NCBI GenBank assembly: GCA_910588125.1
Contig: CAJUPI010000023.1
Coordinates: 1-44,055 of the forward strand
Direction: 5' to 3'
Source: an uncultured Lachnospiraceae bacterium
GTDB taxonomy: Bacteria > Bacillota > Clostridia > Lachnospirales > Lachnospiraceae
DNA length: 44,055 bases
Shown here: positions 1 to 8,684 of the stretch, one piece after another
How positions within the stretch are numbered: position 1 is the stretch's first letter
How the letters are laid out: each line of letters begins with the position of its first letter
Notes under the pieces: model-generated
Databases searched by the model: none
What the model was told of the DNA's origin: nothing
What the model saw: only the letters and a program-made list of their open reading frames with translations
Translations under genes and position numbers: made by a program

Positions 1-55
1 AACAGCCGGACACTGGATAAGAAAAATGACGGGTGACTTATTTGGCAACACCCTC
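1..55. repeat. Family-2 MITE-like element, right end only
   Basis: This is the last third of a repeat that is complete at 22698-22868 and 33267-33433. It carries the shared block GCCGGACAC and the terminal motif GCAACACCCTC, so its left part lies outside the window. It ends about 20 bases before the stop codon of mscL, so it may sit in the mscL 3' region. Confidence 0.8.
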
Positions 56-73
56 AACATCCTTTTATCCTGA

Positions 74-487
74 CTACTCTTCTTCCGGCATCTGGGAAGT
101 ACAGAACCGGCAGCGCGTTGCTTCCAGAGGAATCTCGCTCTTGCAAAACGGACATATCTTAACCGCCGGGACATCCAAAGGCGCCTCTTCCTCTTTCTTT
201 TTCCCCAACTCTGTCGCTTTATTTACTACCTTCATCAGGCAAAACAAAATAAATGCCATTATAACAAAGTTCACTACGGAAGATAAAAAGGACGATACAA
301 ACCCGGCTGCATCCTGTAAAGAATACATCTCATGACCAGTACACAGATTCAAAATCGGATTAATGAAATTGTCTGTCAGAGAGGTGACTATTCCCGAAAA
401 CGCACCTCCGATAATCACGCCCACTGCCATATCCATTACATTCCCACGTAAAGCAAATGCCCGGAATTCTTCCATAAATTTTCTCAT
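74..487 (-). CDS. mscL: Large-conductance mechanosensitive channel MscL with C-terminal zinc ribbon
   Basis: A 137-aa inner-membrane channel that opens under membrane tension and releases solutes during hypo-osmotic shock. The start MRKFMEEFRAF is chosen because an AGGAGGT ribosome site precedes it; a longer frame upstream has no such site. The N-terminal block with RGNVMDMAVGVIIGGAF is the TM1/pore signature and a second hydrophobic helix lies near residues 70-95. After a charged linker with KKKEEE the protein ends in C-P-F-C, ten residues, then C-R-F-C, which looks like a small zinc ribbon added to the usual cytoplasmic helix bundle. E. coli MscL is about the same length but has no such cysteines. 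The family call is secure; metal binding by the tail is inference. Confidence 0.95.
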   Translation of the reverse strand: MRKFMEEFRAFALRGNVMDMAVGVIIGGAFSGIVTSLTDNFINPILNLCTGHEMYSLQDAAGFVSSFLSSVVNFVIMAFILFCLMKVVNKATELGKKKEEEAPLDVPAVKICPFCKSEIPLEATRCRFCTSQMPEEE

Positions 488-626
488 CAAGTACCTCCTG
501 CTCATTTTCAATTTTATCCATATATCTGCCAATCTTCTCCAGTCTACCACAGGACGCTAAAACTTTCAACGCTCTTCTTACCTATCCCCACGGCAAGCGC
601 AAGCTCCGCCTGCACCGCAACAATTC

Positions 627-660
627 AAAAAAACATCCAGCCAGAAAATTTTCTGACCGG
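627..660 (-). terminator. Rho-independent terminator after glvC
   Basis: On the minus strand a stem built on CAGAAAATTTTCTG with flanking CCGG/CTGG pairs is followed by ATG and seven T residues. It lies about 27 bases beyond the glvC stop and would end the glvA-glvC transcript. Confidence 0.75.
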
Positions 661-686
661 ACGTCTCTGCAAAACATTTATTTTAA

Positions 687-2249
687 TTACTCCATCCCCA
701 AAAGATTTTTAATATTATTTTTATAAATGTCAGCCTTAGTGCCATAGATGATCTGAACCCCGTCGTTGACACTCACCACCCCATTGGCTCCTGTCTGGGA
801 TTTCCACTCACTATCTGACATCACCAGCGCCTTATCCTTGACCTTGACCCTCAGCCGCGTAAAGCAGGCGTCCACATTTAAGATATTATCCGCACCGCCC
901 AGGCCGGCGACAATCACATTCAAGATATCATCACTGACCTTTTTACCGCCCAGCGGCTTGACCTCCTCCTCATCCGCCTCTCGTCCGGGAGTTTTATAGT
1001 CAAACTTAAGAATCATAAACCGGAAGGTTACATAATACAACACAAAGAAAATTGCGCCCAGGATAAATACCCAAATCCAGTTGGATCCCTTGCCCGACTG
1101 CATGATACCATTGAAAATGGTGCTGAGGAATGGGCCGCCAAAAGCACTGGGTCCCGGAATATTTACCTTAAACAAATAAGTCAAAAGATAAGCAAGCCCT
1201 GCAAAACCGGCGTGGACCACAAACAGCAGCGGCGCCACAAACAGGAAGGAATACTCGATGGGCTCAGTGATTCCTGTGAAAATGGATGGGATCACAGCCG
1301 CAATCAACAGCGCCTTTACCTGCTGCTTTTTCTCCGGCTTTGCCGTCTGGTAGATAGCCAGCGCCGCACCCGGCATACCAAACATGGCGAAAATTACCTT
1401 TCCGTTCATAACGAAACGAGAAATATTAATATCGAACATGGTATCCGGCGAAGCCAGAATAGCATTATAGATATTTAGCGCACCCTCTACCACATTTCCG
1501 TCAATGGTCATGGAACCACCCAGATTGGTGAAGAAGAACGGGGTGTAAATAAAGTGATGCAAGCCAAAAGGCAAAAGAGCACGCTCACTTAACCCGTATA
1601 TCACGCTTCCGGCAGCGCCGGTATTGTAGATCAGCTGCCCCATCAGGGTCAATCCATTCTGGGCAACCGGCCACACAAATGCCATCACAAACCCCAACGC
1701 CGAGCAACCAAGAAGGGTCACCATGGGCACAAATTTCGTTCCCGAAAAGATTCCCAGGATCGGCGGCAGCTGAATATTATAATATTTGTTATGTAACTGT
1801 GCCACCAAAAGCCCCACCAGGATACCGCCAAACACACCCGTATCCAGGGAAGCGATTCCCATGACCATGGACTGTCCGGTAGTCATGGCAGCCGGATCCA
1901 ACTTGCCCAGGCTGGTGAGAAGCACATTCATCACATTATTCATCGCTAAAAAGCCGATCACACTGCACAAGGCGGCAATGCCCTTTTCCTTTTTGGCATA
2001 GCCCACGGCCACAGAGACTGCGAAGATGATAGGAAGGTAAGAATTCACCGTATTTCCCATGGCCTTTAAGAGGTTAAAGAACAGCCTCACATAGGTGGCG
2101 CCCAAAAACGGCATCAATTCCACGATATTCTTGGTGGTAAAGGCCGAACCGATACCTACCAGAATTCCCGCGATGGGCATAATCATAACTGGTATCATCA
2201 GCACCTTGCCCAACTTCTGAAACTGGGAGAAGGAAAATTTTTCTTTCAT
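687..2249 (-). CDS. glvC: PTS alpha-glucoside/maltose transporter, EIICB subunit
   Basis: A 520-aa membrane permease that imports an alpha-glucoside and phosphorylates it. Residues 1-420 form the EIIC domain with about ten hydrophobic segments and the GITEPIEYSF signature common to glucose-family EIIC proteins. Residues 440-520 form EIIB, with the phospho-cysteine at Cys462 in the context DACFTRLRV. No EIIA domain is fused, so a separate EIIA-Glc type protein must supply phosphate. The gene follows glvA with a 10-base gap and the hairpin at 627-660 follows it. The paired GH4 6-phospho-alpha-glucosidase argues for maltose-like or other alpha-linked disaccharides (GlvC/MalX/AglA type) rather than glucose; the exact sugar cannot be read from sequence. 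Confidence 0.93.
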   Translation of the reverse strand: MKEKFSFSQFQKLGKVLMIPVMIMPIAGILVGIGSAFTTKNIVELMPFLGATYVRLFFNLLKAMGNTVNSYLPIIFAVSVAVGYAKKEKGIAALCSVIGFLAMNNVMNVLLTSLGKLDPAAMTTGQSMVMGIASLDTGVFGGILVGLLVAQLHNKYYNIQLPPILGIFSGTKFVPMVTLLGCSALGFVMAFVWPVAQNGLTLMGQLIYNTGAAGSVIYGLSERALLPFGLHHFIYTPFFFTNLGGSMTIDGNVVEGALNIYNAILASPDTMFDINISRFVMNGKVIFAMFGMPGAALAIYQTAKPEKKQQVKALLIAAVIPSIFTGITEPIEYSFLFVAPLLFVVHAGFAGLAYLLTYLFKVNIPGPSAFGGPFLSTIFNGIMQSGKGSNWIWVFILGAIFFVLYYVTFRFMILKFDYKTPGREADEEEVKPLGGKKVSDDILNVIVAGLGGADNILNVDACFTRLRVKVKDKALVMSDSEWKSQTGANGVVSVNDGVQIIYGTKADIYKNNIKNLLGME

Positions 2250-2259
2250 AAGCGCCTCC

Positions 2260-3585
2260 TTATCTCAATTCCGGCCAGTAGCCCTTATTGGCTTCAATCA
2301 TCTTATCCAGAATCTTTCTGGCTACTTTAGCTGACGGTACGGTCTTGTTCATGGTAAATGCCTCTAGCGCCTTCTGGTAGGAATTCTCAAAGTAGGCGTC
2401 CACAATCAGCTTTTCGGCTGCCAGCTGCTGCTGCATCATACCTAAATGGAATTGAGGAATTTCCCCGATAACCACTGGCTCCGGACCCCATTTGCGCAGA
2501 TAACAGGGCACCTCCACCATGGCATCATTTGGCAATGCCGGGATGGAACCGTTGTTCTCTACAATCACCAGATACCGATCTGCATTATTGTAGGCGATGG
2601 AACAGGCCACATCCACGATAAAGTCTCCAAAAGCGTTAAACAGGTTCAAATTAACCTCATGGGCGCCGCCGCTCTCCTTGATCAGACGAACCTGATCATA
2701 CATATCCTTCTCCCGCCCGTCCATTACCATGTTGGCTCTGGTATAATTCGGATCACTAGTCTCCACACACTCTTTCGCATACAGGTAATACTGTAAATAA
2801 GTGTTGGGCAAAAACTCCGGGAAGTCGGTGAGAATCTCCTTGAAATTCTCCCAGGTGTGGCGCCAGGACGGATCCGAATGGTGCTTGTCGTGGGAAGCTG
2901 CCAGGCCAAACTGCATGATCTTTTCCTTCAGTTCCGGCATCCGATCCTCGCCGGTCTTGTCAAAGAGCTTTGTCCACCATCCAAAATGATTCAGCCCAAA
3001 GTATACCGGATCCAGGTCATTGTATTTCTCCAGCCCCAGCATCTTGGCAAAGGACAGCATGATTGCCACCGGCATATCACAGATATTCAAAATCTTATAG
3101 TTGTGATACTGACGGCGGGTGGCCTCCGCCACAATGGCCGCTGGGTTGGAATAGTTGATAATCCAGGCTTCCGGCGCATAAGTGCGGATATCATCAATCA
3201 CCTTGAATACACCAGGAATGGAACGCAGGCCGTAAGCCATGCCGCCAGGACCGCAGGTCTCCTGACCAACCACGCCGAACTCCAGAGAAATCTTCTCATC
3301 CTTCTCACGCATTTTAAGACCGCCCTGACGAATCTGAGCAAAAGCAAAATCGATGTCCGTAAATGCCTCCTTGGGATCCGTGGTAGTAAAATAAACGCAC
3401 GCCGGGTCAAGCTTGGCAATCAGGGACTGACAGAGGGTATCAACCAGTTCCAGGCGATCCGGATCAATATCATAGAGCACCAGCTTCTGAAGCGGGAACC
3501 GATCAAGATTCCCCACCAGGCTCTGAATGATACCAGGAGTGTGACTGGAACCACCGCCAACGATTACTACTTTAAAACCTACCAT
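2260..3585 (-). CDS. glvA: 6-phospho-alpha-glucosidase, glycoside hydrolase family 4
   Basis: A 441-aa cytoplasmic enzyme that cleaves the 6'-phosphorylated disaccharide delivered by the PTS, giving glucose-6-phosphate and a sugar. GH4 enzymes need NAD+ and a divalent metal (usually Mn2+) and act by a redox-assisted elimination. The N-terminal VVIVGGGSSHTPG is the NAD-binding loop; Cys169-Asp170 in NICDMP and His200 in GLNHFGW are the metal/substrate residues. CDMP at this site is typical of the alpha-specific GlvA/MalH branch, while beta-specific relatives usually show CNVP. AAAGGGG precedes the ATG. The gene heads the operon with glvC and is divergent from the RpiR regulator at 3789. Confidence 0.95.
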   Translation of the reverse strand: MVGFKVVIVGGGSSHTPGIIQSLVGNLDRFPLQKLVLYDIDPDRLELVDTLCQSLIAKLDPACVYFTTTDPKEAFTDIDFAFAQIRQGGLKMREKDEKISLEFGVVGQETCGPGGMAYGLRSIPGVFKVIDDIRTYAPEAWIINYSNPAAIVAEATRRQYHNYKILNICDMPVAIMLSFAKMLGLEKYNDLDPVYFGLNHFGWWTKLFDKTGEDRMPELKEKIMQFGLAASHDKHHSDPSWRHTWENFKEILTDFPEFLPNTYLQYYLYAKECVETSDPNYTRANMVMDGREKDMYDQVRLIKESGGAHEVNLNLFNAFGDFIVDVACSIAYNNADRYLVIVENNGSIPALPNDAMVEVPCYLRKWGPEPVVIGEIPQFHLGMMQQQLAAEKLIVDAYFENSYQKALEAFTMNKTVPSAKVARKILDKMIEANKGYWPELR

Positions 3586-3656
3586 AACAATACCCCTTTC
3601 TTATCCAATACTATTTGTCACTTTTTGTATCTTTTTGTTGCGCGCGCTTTTTTTAT

Positions 3657-3671
3657 TAGTTATAATAACTA
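3657..3671. promoter_or_regulatory. Perfect 15-bp palindrome, candidate RpiR operator
   Basis: TAGTTAT-A-ATAACTA is a perfect dyad between the divergent glvA and RpiR genes, and it contains a TATAAT-like string. Its position fits the operator through which the regulator would control glvA-glvC and perhaps itself. There is no direct evidence of binding. Confidence 0.5.
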
Positions 3672-3788
3672 TAAACATCATAAACTCTGCCCGCGATTTT
3701 GTGAATAGGTTGGAAGTCTTTTGGCAGGAAGTGCGGATGTTGAAATAATTTCATTTTTTGAATATTTTTTGTTTTGGGAGATCGTGTT

Positions 3789-4580
3789 ATGGATTTTTAC
3801 AATCGGATTGCAGAAAATACCCACTTGCTGAACAAGGGCGACAATGAGATACTGTCCTATTGTATCAGGAATAATAAACGGATTTCCGGGATGAAGGTAC
3901 AGGAAGTGGCAGATGAACTGTACACATCGCCCGCCTCGGTGATCCGGTTCTGCAAGAAGCTGGGATTCAGTGGTTTTTCCGAATTTAAAGCTGCCCTGAA
4001 GGTAGAGCTTTTTCAGAACGAAAAGGAAGAAACGAAAACACATCATTCCACGGACTTTTTAAGGGATGTACATAAAACCATTCAGCTGATTCAGGAAGAT
4101 ACGGTTGACTGGCTCCTGGAAAAGATTCACCATTGCCGCCGGGTAGAGTTCTATGCCGCCGGCAGCAGCCGGACAGTGGCAGCCGAATTTGTGAAACGGC
4201 TCCAGGTAATCGGGAAACCGGCGTTCTGGTATGACGACAGCTCCCTGATGAATATCAGCGCCAAACAAATGACTTCGGAAGATCTGGTCATTGTCATATC
4301 CGTCTCCGGAGAGACCAGCCTGGTGATCGCCGCCAACATGGCCAAGAGCCGGGGCGCCACCATCGTGTCCGTCACCAACTTAGGAAGCAATACCTTAAGT
4401 GATATGGCAGATGAGAACATATATGTCAATTCCACCTATTTTGTAAAGTCCAATATAGAAATCCGTTCCCGTCTGCAACTGTGCCTGGTCTGCGAGTACA
4501 TTTTCTTCCGCTATCTGGAGCGCTATGGATGCAGCGAAGAGGCTCGCCTGCCAGAGGAACCGATGATTGCCGCCAGATGA
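3789..4580 (+). CDS. RpiR/MurR-family regulator of the glv operon
   Basis: A 263-aa transcription factor. Residues 1-80 form the RpiR-type helix-turn-helix (VADELYTSPASVIRFCKKLG) and residues about 105-240 a SIS sugar-phosphate binding domain with AAGSSRTVAAEF and ISVSGET. The ATG at 3789 is preferred to the in-frame TTG at 3774 because GGGAG lies 8 bases before it. Members placed beside glvA/glvC usually sense phosphorylated alpha-glucosides and act as activators or repressors; which applies here is not visible. The gene is divergent from glvA, with the palindrome at 3657-3671 between them. Confidence 0.9.
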   Translation: MDFYNRIAENTHLLNKGDNEILSYCIRNNKRISGMKVQEVADELYTSPASVIRFCKKLGFSGFSEFKAALKVELFQNEKEETKTHHSTDFLRDVHKTIQLIQEDTVDWLLEKIHHCRRVEFYAAGSSRTVAAEFVKRLQVIGKPAFWYDDSSLMNISAKQMTSEDLVIVISVSGETSLVIAANMAKSRGATIVSVTNLGSNTLSDMADENIYVNSTYFVKSNIEIRSRLQLCLVCEYIFFRYLERYGCSEEARLPEEPMIAAR

Positions 4581-4651
4581 TTCGCAAAGAGATACGCCTT
4601 GGAGGAAGGCTGGTATATCGACACATCCATTTTTGAGCAAAAGATTCTCCC

Positions 4652-4945
4652 AATGTCATTAAGTTTATCTTTGAGAATACTCAGCCATGGAAAACAGAGC
4701 GGGAAGCAGCGGAAAATGGTCTGTTGATTTTGACTTTGCAGGGATTTAGAAGTCCTTAAATCCCTGAGTTTTGCCTGGAAACGAAAATCCACTCTGTCTG
4801 AGCGAAGCGAGTTTGGGGATTTTCGTTTCGTTTTTCGCAAAAACAGAGATTTTAGGAATTCTTGATCCCGAAACCGGGAAAAGCAGCAGACCATTTCCCG
4901 CTCCTTTTTCCAGGGCGTACCTTTTAAAACGATTAACTCAAGCTA
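4652..4945. repeat. Family-1 palindromic repeat, copy A
   Basis: Begins with AATGTCATTAAGTT, the terminal motif seen inverted at the ends of copies E and F. It holds the reverse complement of the family core: a stem around GAAAATCC/GGATTTTCG enclosing TCTGAGCGAAGCGAGTTT. The outer arms (AGCGGGAAG...GGTCTG and CAGACCATTTCCCGCTCC) still pair but imperfectly, and the right terminal repeat is decayed. The stretch from the RpiR stop to here holds no gene. Confidence 0.8.
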
Positions 4946-4991
4946 CAAATAACCCTTCAAAGACCATTCGAAGTGTTACGGTTCAACAGAG

Positions 4992-5041
4992 TATTCCCGG
5001 AGCCCCCACCCCAAATGGGTGCAGGAAATCCACCGGGAATA
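4992..5041 (+). promoter_or_regulatory. Nested hairpin in the cooS leader
   Basis: TATTCCCGG at 4992-5000 pairs perfectly with CCGGGAATA at 5033-5041, and inside it CACCC-CAAAT-GGGTG forms a second hairpin. The outer stem ends 11 bases before the AAGGAGG of cooS. No T-run follows, so this is not an obvious terminator; it may be a leader regulatory structure or an mRNA-stabilising hairpin. Confidence 0.45.
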
Positions 5042-5068
5042 TTCAATTATAAAAAGGAGGTATTCAGT

Positions 5069-6952
5069 ATGAATCAATGCTATGGGTGCAGCACCTGCAA
5101 AAGCGCGGACAAGCCGTTGGAGGGGTACATCGCATCACTCCCCATGGAGACGTCCCACCATCGCGTAGAAAGCCAGAGCACCAAGTGTGCCTTCGGGCTT
5201 CAGGGCGTCTGTTGCCGTCTCTGTGCAAACGGCCCCTGCCGTATCACCCCGGAATCCCCTCGCGGAATCTGCGGCGCCAATGCAGACACCATTGTTACCC
5301 GGAATCTGCTTCGGGCAGTAGCTTCCGGCTCCGGCTGTTACATCCATGTCGTCGAGAACACGGCGCTCAATGTGAAAAATGTCGCCAAAACCAAAGGCGA
5401 AATCAAAGGAGTCAATACTTTAAACCGCTTGGCCAGCCTCTTTGGTATTGAAAAGGAAGACGTCCATGAACGCGCAGAAGCCGTAGCGGATGCGGTGCTG
5501 CGGGATTTATACCTGCCGGAATATGAAAAGATGGCGCTGACCGAAAAGCTGTCCTATGCTCCCCGCTATGAGAGATGGAAAGAGCTGGGCATCCTGCCAG
5601 GCGGCGCCAAATCCGAGGTGTTCCACGGCGTCGTCAAATGCTCCACCAATCTTAATTCCGATCCGGTCAATATGCTTCTCGACTGTTTGAAGCTGGGTAT
5701 CTCCACCGGCATTCATGGCCTGGTGCTGACCAACCTGCTCAACGACGTTGTGTTGGGGGAACCCCAGATCCGCCTTGCCCCGGTCGGCCTGCGGGTCATT
5801 GATCCCGATTATATCAATATTATGATCACCGGCCATCAACATTCGATGTTCACTTTTTTACAGGATCGCCTGACCGATGAAGACGTGAAAGAAAAAGCAA
5901 AAAAGGCCGGTGCTAAGGGCTTTAAGCTGGTAGGCTGCACCTGTGTCGGCCAGGATTTACAACTGCGCGGCGCCCATTACACTGAGATCTTTGACGGGCA
6001 CGCCGGCAACAACTATACCAGTGAGGCGATACTCGCCACTGGCGGCATTGATGCGGTGATCTCGGAATTCAACTGTACGCTTCCCGGTATCGAGCCAATC
6101 TGTGACCAGCTGCAGATCAAGCAAATCTGCATTGACAACGTAGCCAAAAAGGCCAACGCCGAGTTAAAGGAATTCGACTTTGAGAACCGTCCTGCAGTTA
6201 CCGATGCCATCATCGATGAGATCATTGCTGCCTATCAGGTCCGCCGTCCCCAGATCTCGCTGAATCTGCTGCCTGAGCATGGCAATGAAAATACCCTGAC
6301 CGGCGTCAGTGAAGTGTCCTTAAAGCAATTTCTCGGCGGAAGCTGGCAGCCTCTGATTGACCTGATTGTCTCTGGCGATATCAAGGGCGTGGCCGGGGTT
6401 GTCGGCTGTTCCAACTTGACTGCCGGCGGCCATGATGTGCTGACCGTTGAACTGGTCCGCGAATTAATTGCCCGGGATATCATCGTCCTGACTGCCGGAT
6501 GCTCCTCCGGCGGCATTGAAAACTGTGGCCTGATGACGCCGGAAGCCGCAAAGCTTGCCGGACCGGGGCTGCGCGCCGTCTGTGAAAAGCTGGGGATTCC
6601 GCCAGTATTGAATTTCGGGCCCTGCCTGGCAATCGGCCGCCTGGAGATCGTGGCTACTGAGCTGGCTGAGGCGTTGCATGTAGATCTGCCGCAGTTACCC
6701 CTGGTGCTCTCCGCTGCACAGTGGCTGGAAGAGCAGGCATTGGCGGACGGCTGCTATGGCCTCGCGTTGGGGTTGCCTCTGCACTTAGGGCTGCCGCCTT
6801 TTGTGACTGGCAGCAAGGTTGCCGTCCAGGTTCTCACCGAAGATATGAAGGAATTGACCGGCGGACAAGTGATTATCAACGGCGACGCCAGGGAATCTGC
6901 CGGTATCCTGGAGGGCATTATACTGGAAAAGCGTCAGGGACTGAAGATATAG
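5069..6952 (+). CDS. cooS: Ni-Fe-S CO-dehydrogenase-family catalytic subunit, atypical active site
   Basis: A 627-aa protein of the anaerobic CO dehydrogenase (CooS) family. The ATG is set by AAGGAGG 9 bases upstream. The N-terminal cysteines 40, 48, 49, 52, 57 and 68 match the D- and B-cluster pattern. His256 (TGHQH), Cys292, Cys336, Cys447, Cys478 and Cys519 match the ligands of the Ni-Fe-S C-cluster. However, the four His residues of the proton channel in Carboxydothermus CODH-II (93, 96, 99, 102) fall on Tyr91, Val94, Asn97 and Leu100, and catalytic Lys563 falls on Gln556 (EEQALADG). Those alignments are by eye from remembered numbering. The protein may therefore not oxidise CO efficiently, or may act on another small molecule. 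It heads an operon with cooF and an FAD/NAD(P) oxidoreductase. Confidence 0.93.
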   Translation: MNQCYGCSTCKSADKPLEGYIASLPMETSHHRVESQSTKCAFGLQGVCCRLCANGPCRITPESPRGICGANADTIVTRNLLRAVASGSGCYIHVVENTALNVKNVAKTKGEIKGVNTLNRLASLFGIEKEDVHERAEAVADAVLRDLYLPEYEKMALTEKLSYAPRYERWKELGILPGGAKSEVFHGVVKCSTNLNSDPVNMLLDCLKLGISTGIHGLVLTNLLNDVVLGEPQIRLAPVGLRVIDPDYINIMITGHQHSMFTFLQDRLTDEDVKEKAKKAGAKGFKLVGCTCVGQDLQLRGAHYTEIFDGHAGNNYTSEAILATGGIDAVISEFNCTLPGIEPICDQLQIKQICIDNVAKKANAELKEFDFENRPAVTDAIIDEIIAAYQVRRPQISLNLLPEHGNENTLTGVSEVSLKQFLGGSWQPLIDLIVSGDIKGVAGVVGCSNLTAGGHDVLTVELVRELIARDIIVLTAGCSSGGIENCGLMTPEAAKLAGPGLRAVCEKLGIPPVLNFGPCLAIGRLEIVATELAEALHVDLPQLPLVLSAAQWLEEQALADGCYGLALGLPLHLGLPPFVTGSKVAVQVLTEDMKELTGGQVIINGDARESAGILEGIILEKRQGLKI

Positions 6953-6967
6953 AAGGAGGTGGCGACT

Positions 6968-7414
6968 GTGAAACGCATCCTGATAGAATATGAAAAATGT
7001 GATGGCTGTAAAAACTGTTCCACCGCCTGCATGCAGGCACACCGGGAGAGCCCCGGCACCATCTATGATCTGGATTTGGCTGATCCGGCAAATGAATCCC
7101 GGAATTTTATCCTCAAAGACGCAGCAGGGCATTATAAACCTCTTTTCTGCCGCCACTGCGACGAACCGGAATGTGTCAAATCCTGCATGAGTGGCGCGTT
7201 ATACAAAGATCCGGAAAGTGGTCATGTGTTTTATGATGAGACTCGGTGCGGTTCCTGCTTTATGTGCGTGATGAACTGTCCTTTTGGCGTCTTAAAACCA
7301 GACACCCTGACTCAAAGTAAGGTCATCAAATGCGATTTTTGTGTCAGCGCAGGCGGGGAGCCGTCCTGTGTCAAATCCTGCCCCAAAAAGGCAATCCGTG
7401 TAGAGGAGGTGTAA
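6968..7414 (+). CDS. cooF: CooF-like 4x[4Fe-4S] ferredoxin
   Basis: A 148-aa electron carrier of the DMSO-reductase-B/HycB/CooF type. Sixteen cysteines fall in four groups: 11/14/17/21, 61/64/69/73, 94/97/100/104 and 122/125/134/138, enough for four cubane clusters. The start GTG at 6968 is preferred to the upstream in-frame GTG at 6959 because AAGGAGG at 6953-6959 overlaps the latter and is 8 bases from the former. It begins 15 bases after the cooS stop and ends 4 bases before the next gene, so the three products should be made together. It probably shuttles electrons between the CooS-like protein and the flavoprotein. Confidence 0.93.
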   Translation: MKRILIEYEKCDGCKNCSTACMQAHRESPGTIYDLDLADPANESRNFILKDAAGHYKPLFCRHCDEPECVKSCMSGALYKDPESGHVFYDETRCGSCFMCVMNCPFGVLKPDTLTQSKVIKCDFCVSAGGEPSCVKSCPKKAIRVEEV

Positions 7415-7418
7415 AGGG

Positions 7419-8639
7419 ATGAAATATGTCATTATCGGTGCTGGCGTTGCAGGAATCGAAGCCGCAAAAGCCATCCGCAGCCAAGATAGCGCCGGAGAAA
7501 TCCGGATGATTTCCGCAGATATCCATGTCCACTCCCGCTGCATGCTCCATAAATTTATCGCCGGAGAACGCGATGAAAAGGGGCTGGATTTTACGGAAAA
7601 AGATTTCTTTGAAAAATACCGGATCGACTGGCAAAAAGGCGTCCGGGTTCAAAAGCTCCATCCTGATGGCAAACGGCTTTTTCTCGATACCGGAGAAACC
7701 GTCTCCTATGACCGGCTGCTCCTTGCCGGCGGCGCCGACAGCTTTATTCCGCCGGTCGGCGAGCTGCGGAAAGCTTCCAATGTCTATGGACTGCGCAACC
7801 TCTCCGACGCACAGGCGATCGTGCACGAGGCTGGGACTGCCGAACATGTGCTGGTAATCGGTTCCGGTCTGGTCGGCTTAGACGCCGCCTACGGATTGCT
7901 CAAACGGGGGAAAAAACTGACGGTGGTCGAGATGGCCGACCGTATTCTTCCGGTACAGCTCGATGCCCACGCCGCCGGCGCTTATCAGGCGGCCTTCAAA
8001 AAAGCCGGCGTTCGCTTTGTTCTGGGAAGAAAAGCTTCAGAAGCCATATGCGAAACAGATGGCAAGATCCACAAGGTCATTTTAGATAACGGTGAAGAAT
8101 TGCCCTGCGATCTCATCATTGTCGCCGCCGGCGTTCGCCCGGCTCTCGCCTGTTTAGAGGGCAGCGGCATCGCCTGCGGACGTGGTATCACAGTAGATTC
8201 CTCTATGAGAACCTCTGTTCCTGATATTTTTGCCGCTGGCGACATCACCGGGCTCTCCGGAATCTGGCCAAATGCTGCCGATCAGGGACGCATTGCCGGC
8301 AAAAACATGTGCGGCCTGGCAGCGGAGTACACCGATACCTATGCCATCAAGAATACGATCAATTTCTTTGGCCTGGTAACCCTCTGCGTGGGAAGAATCC
8401 TCGCCGAAGAGGGAGATGACGTCCACATCCGTGAAGATCGCCGGGTTTATCAGCGAATCATTCTAAAAGATGGAAAGGTTCAGGGCGTCCTGTTGCAAGG
8501 CAATATCGCCGGCGCCGGTATCTGGCAATATCTGATCAAGAATCATATCGATGTCAGCAATATCAAAAAGGATATTTTTGCCGTCAACTATGCAGACTTC
8601 TACCATGTAGGAGATCGCGGGAAGTATGAGTGGGCGTAA
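7419..8639 (+). CDS. FAD-dependent NAD(P) oxidoreductase of the CODH-CooF operon
   Basis: A 406-aa pyridine-nucleotide oxidoreductase. The first Rossmann loop GAGVAG (residues 7-12) binds FAD, a second GSGLVG near residue 148 binds NAD(P)H, and FAAGDI near residue 272 is the second FAD motif. The fold resembles NADH:rubredoxin reductase and the N-terminal half of nitrite reductase NirB. A cooS-cooF-FNOR gene order is known from several clostridia and Geobacter, where it is thought to link CO oxidation to NAD(P)H. Here it would couple the atypical CooS to NAD(P)H in either direction. It is the last gene of the operon and is followed by repeat copy B. Confidence 0.92.
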   Translation: MKYVIIGAGVAGIEAAKAIRSQDSAGEIRMISADIHVHSRCMLHKFIAGERDEKGLDFTEKDFFEKYRIDWQKGVRVQKLHPDGKRLFLDTGETVSYDRLLLAGGADSFIPPVGELRKASNVYGLRNLSDAQAIVHEAGTAEHVLVIGSGLVGLDAAYGLLKRGKKLTVVEMADRILPVQLDAHAAGAYQAAFKKAGVRFVLGRKASEAICETDGKIHKVILDNGEELPCDLIIVAAGVRPALACLEGSGIACGRGITVDSSMRTSVPDIFAAGDITGLSGIWPNAADQGRIAGKNMCGLAAEYTDTYAIKNTINFFGLVTLCVGRILAEEGDDVHIREDRRVYQRIILKDGKVQGVLLQGNIAGAGIWQYLIKNHIDVSNIKKDIFAVNYADFYHVGDRGKYEWA

Positions 8640-8684
8640 TTGTCTGAATCCGTTTCCTTAGTTTAAAGATGACAGAAAGGTACG

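Noticed and set aside
2857..3708. 283-codon plus-strand ORF opposite glvA
   Set aside because: It is the antisense shadow of a clearly recognisable GH4 gene and matches no family.
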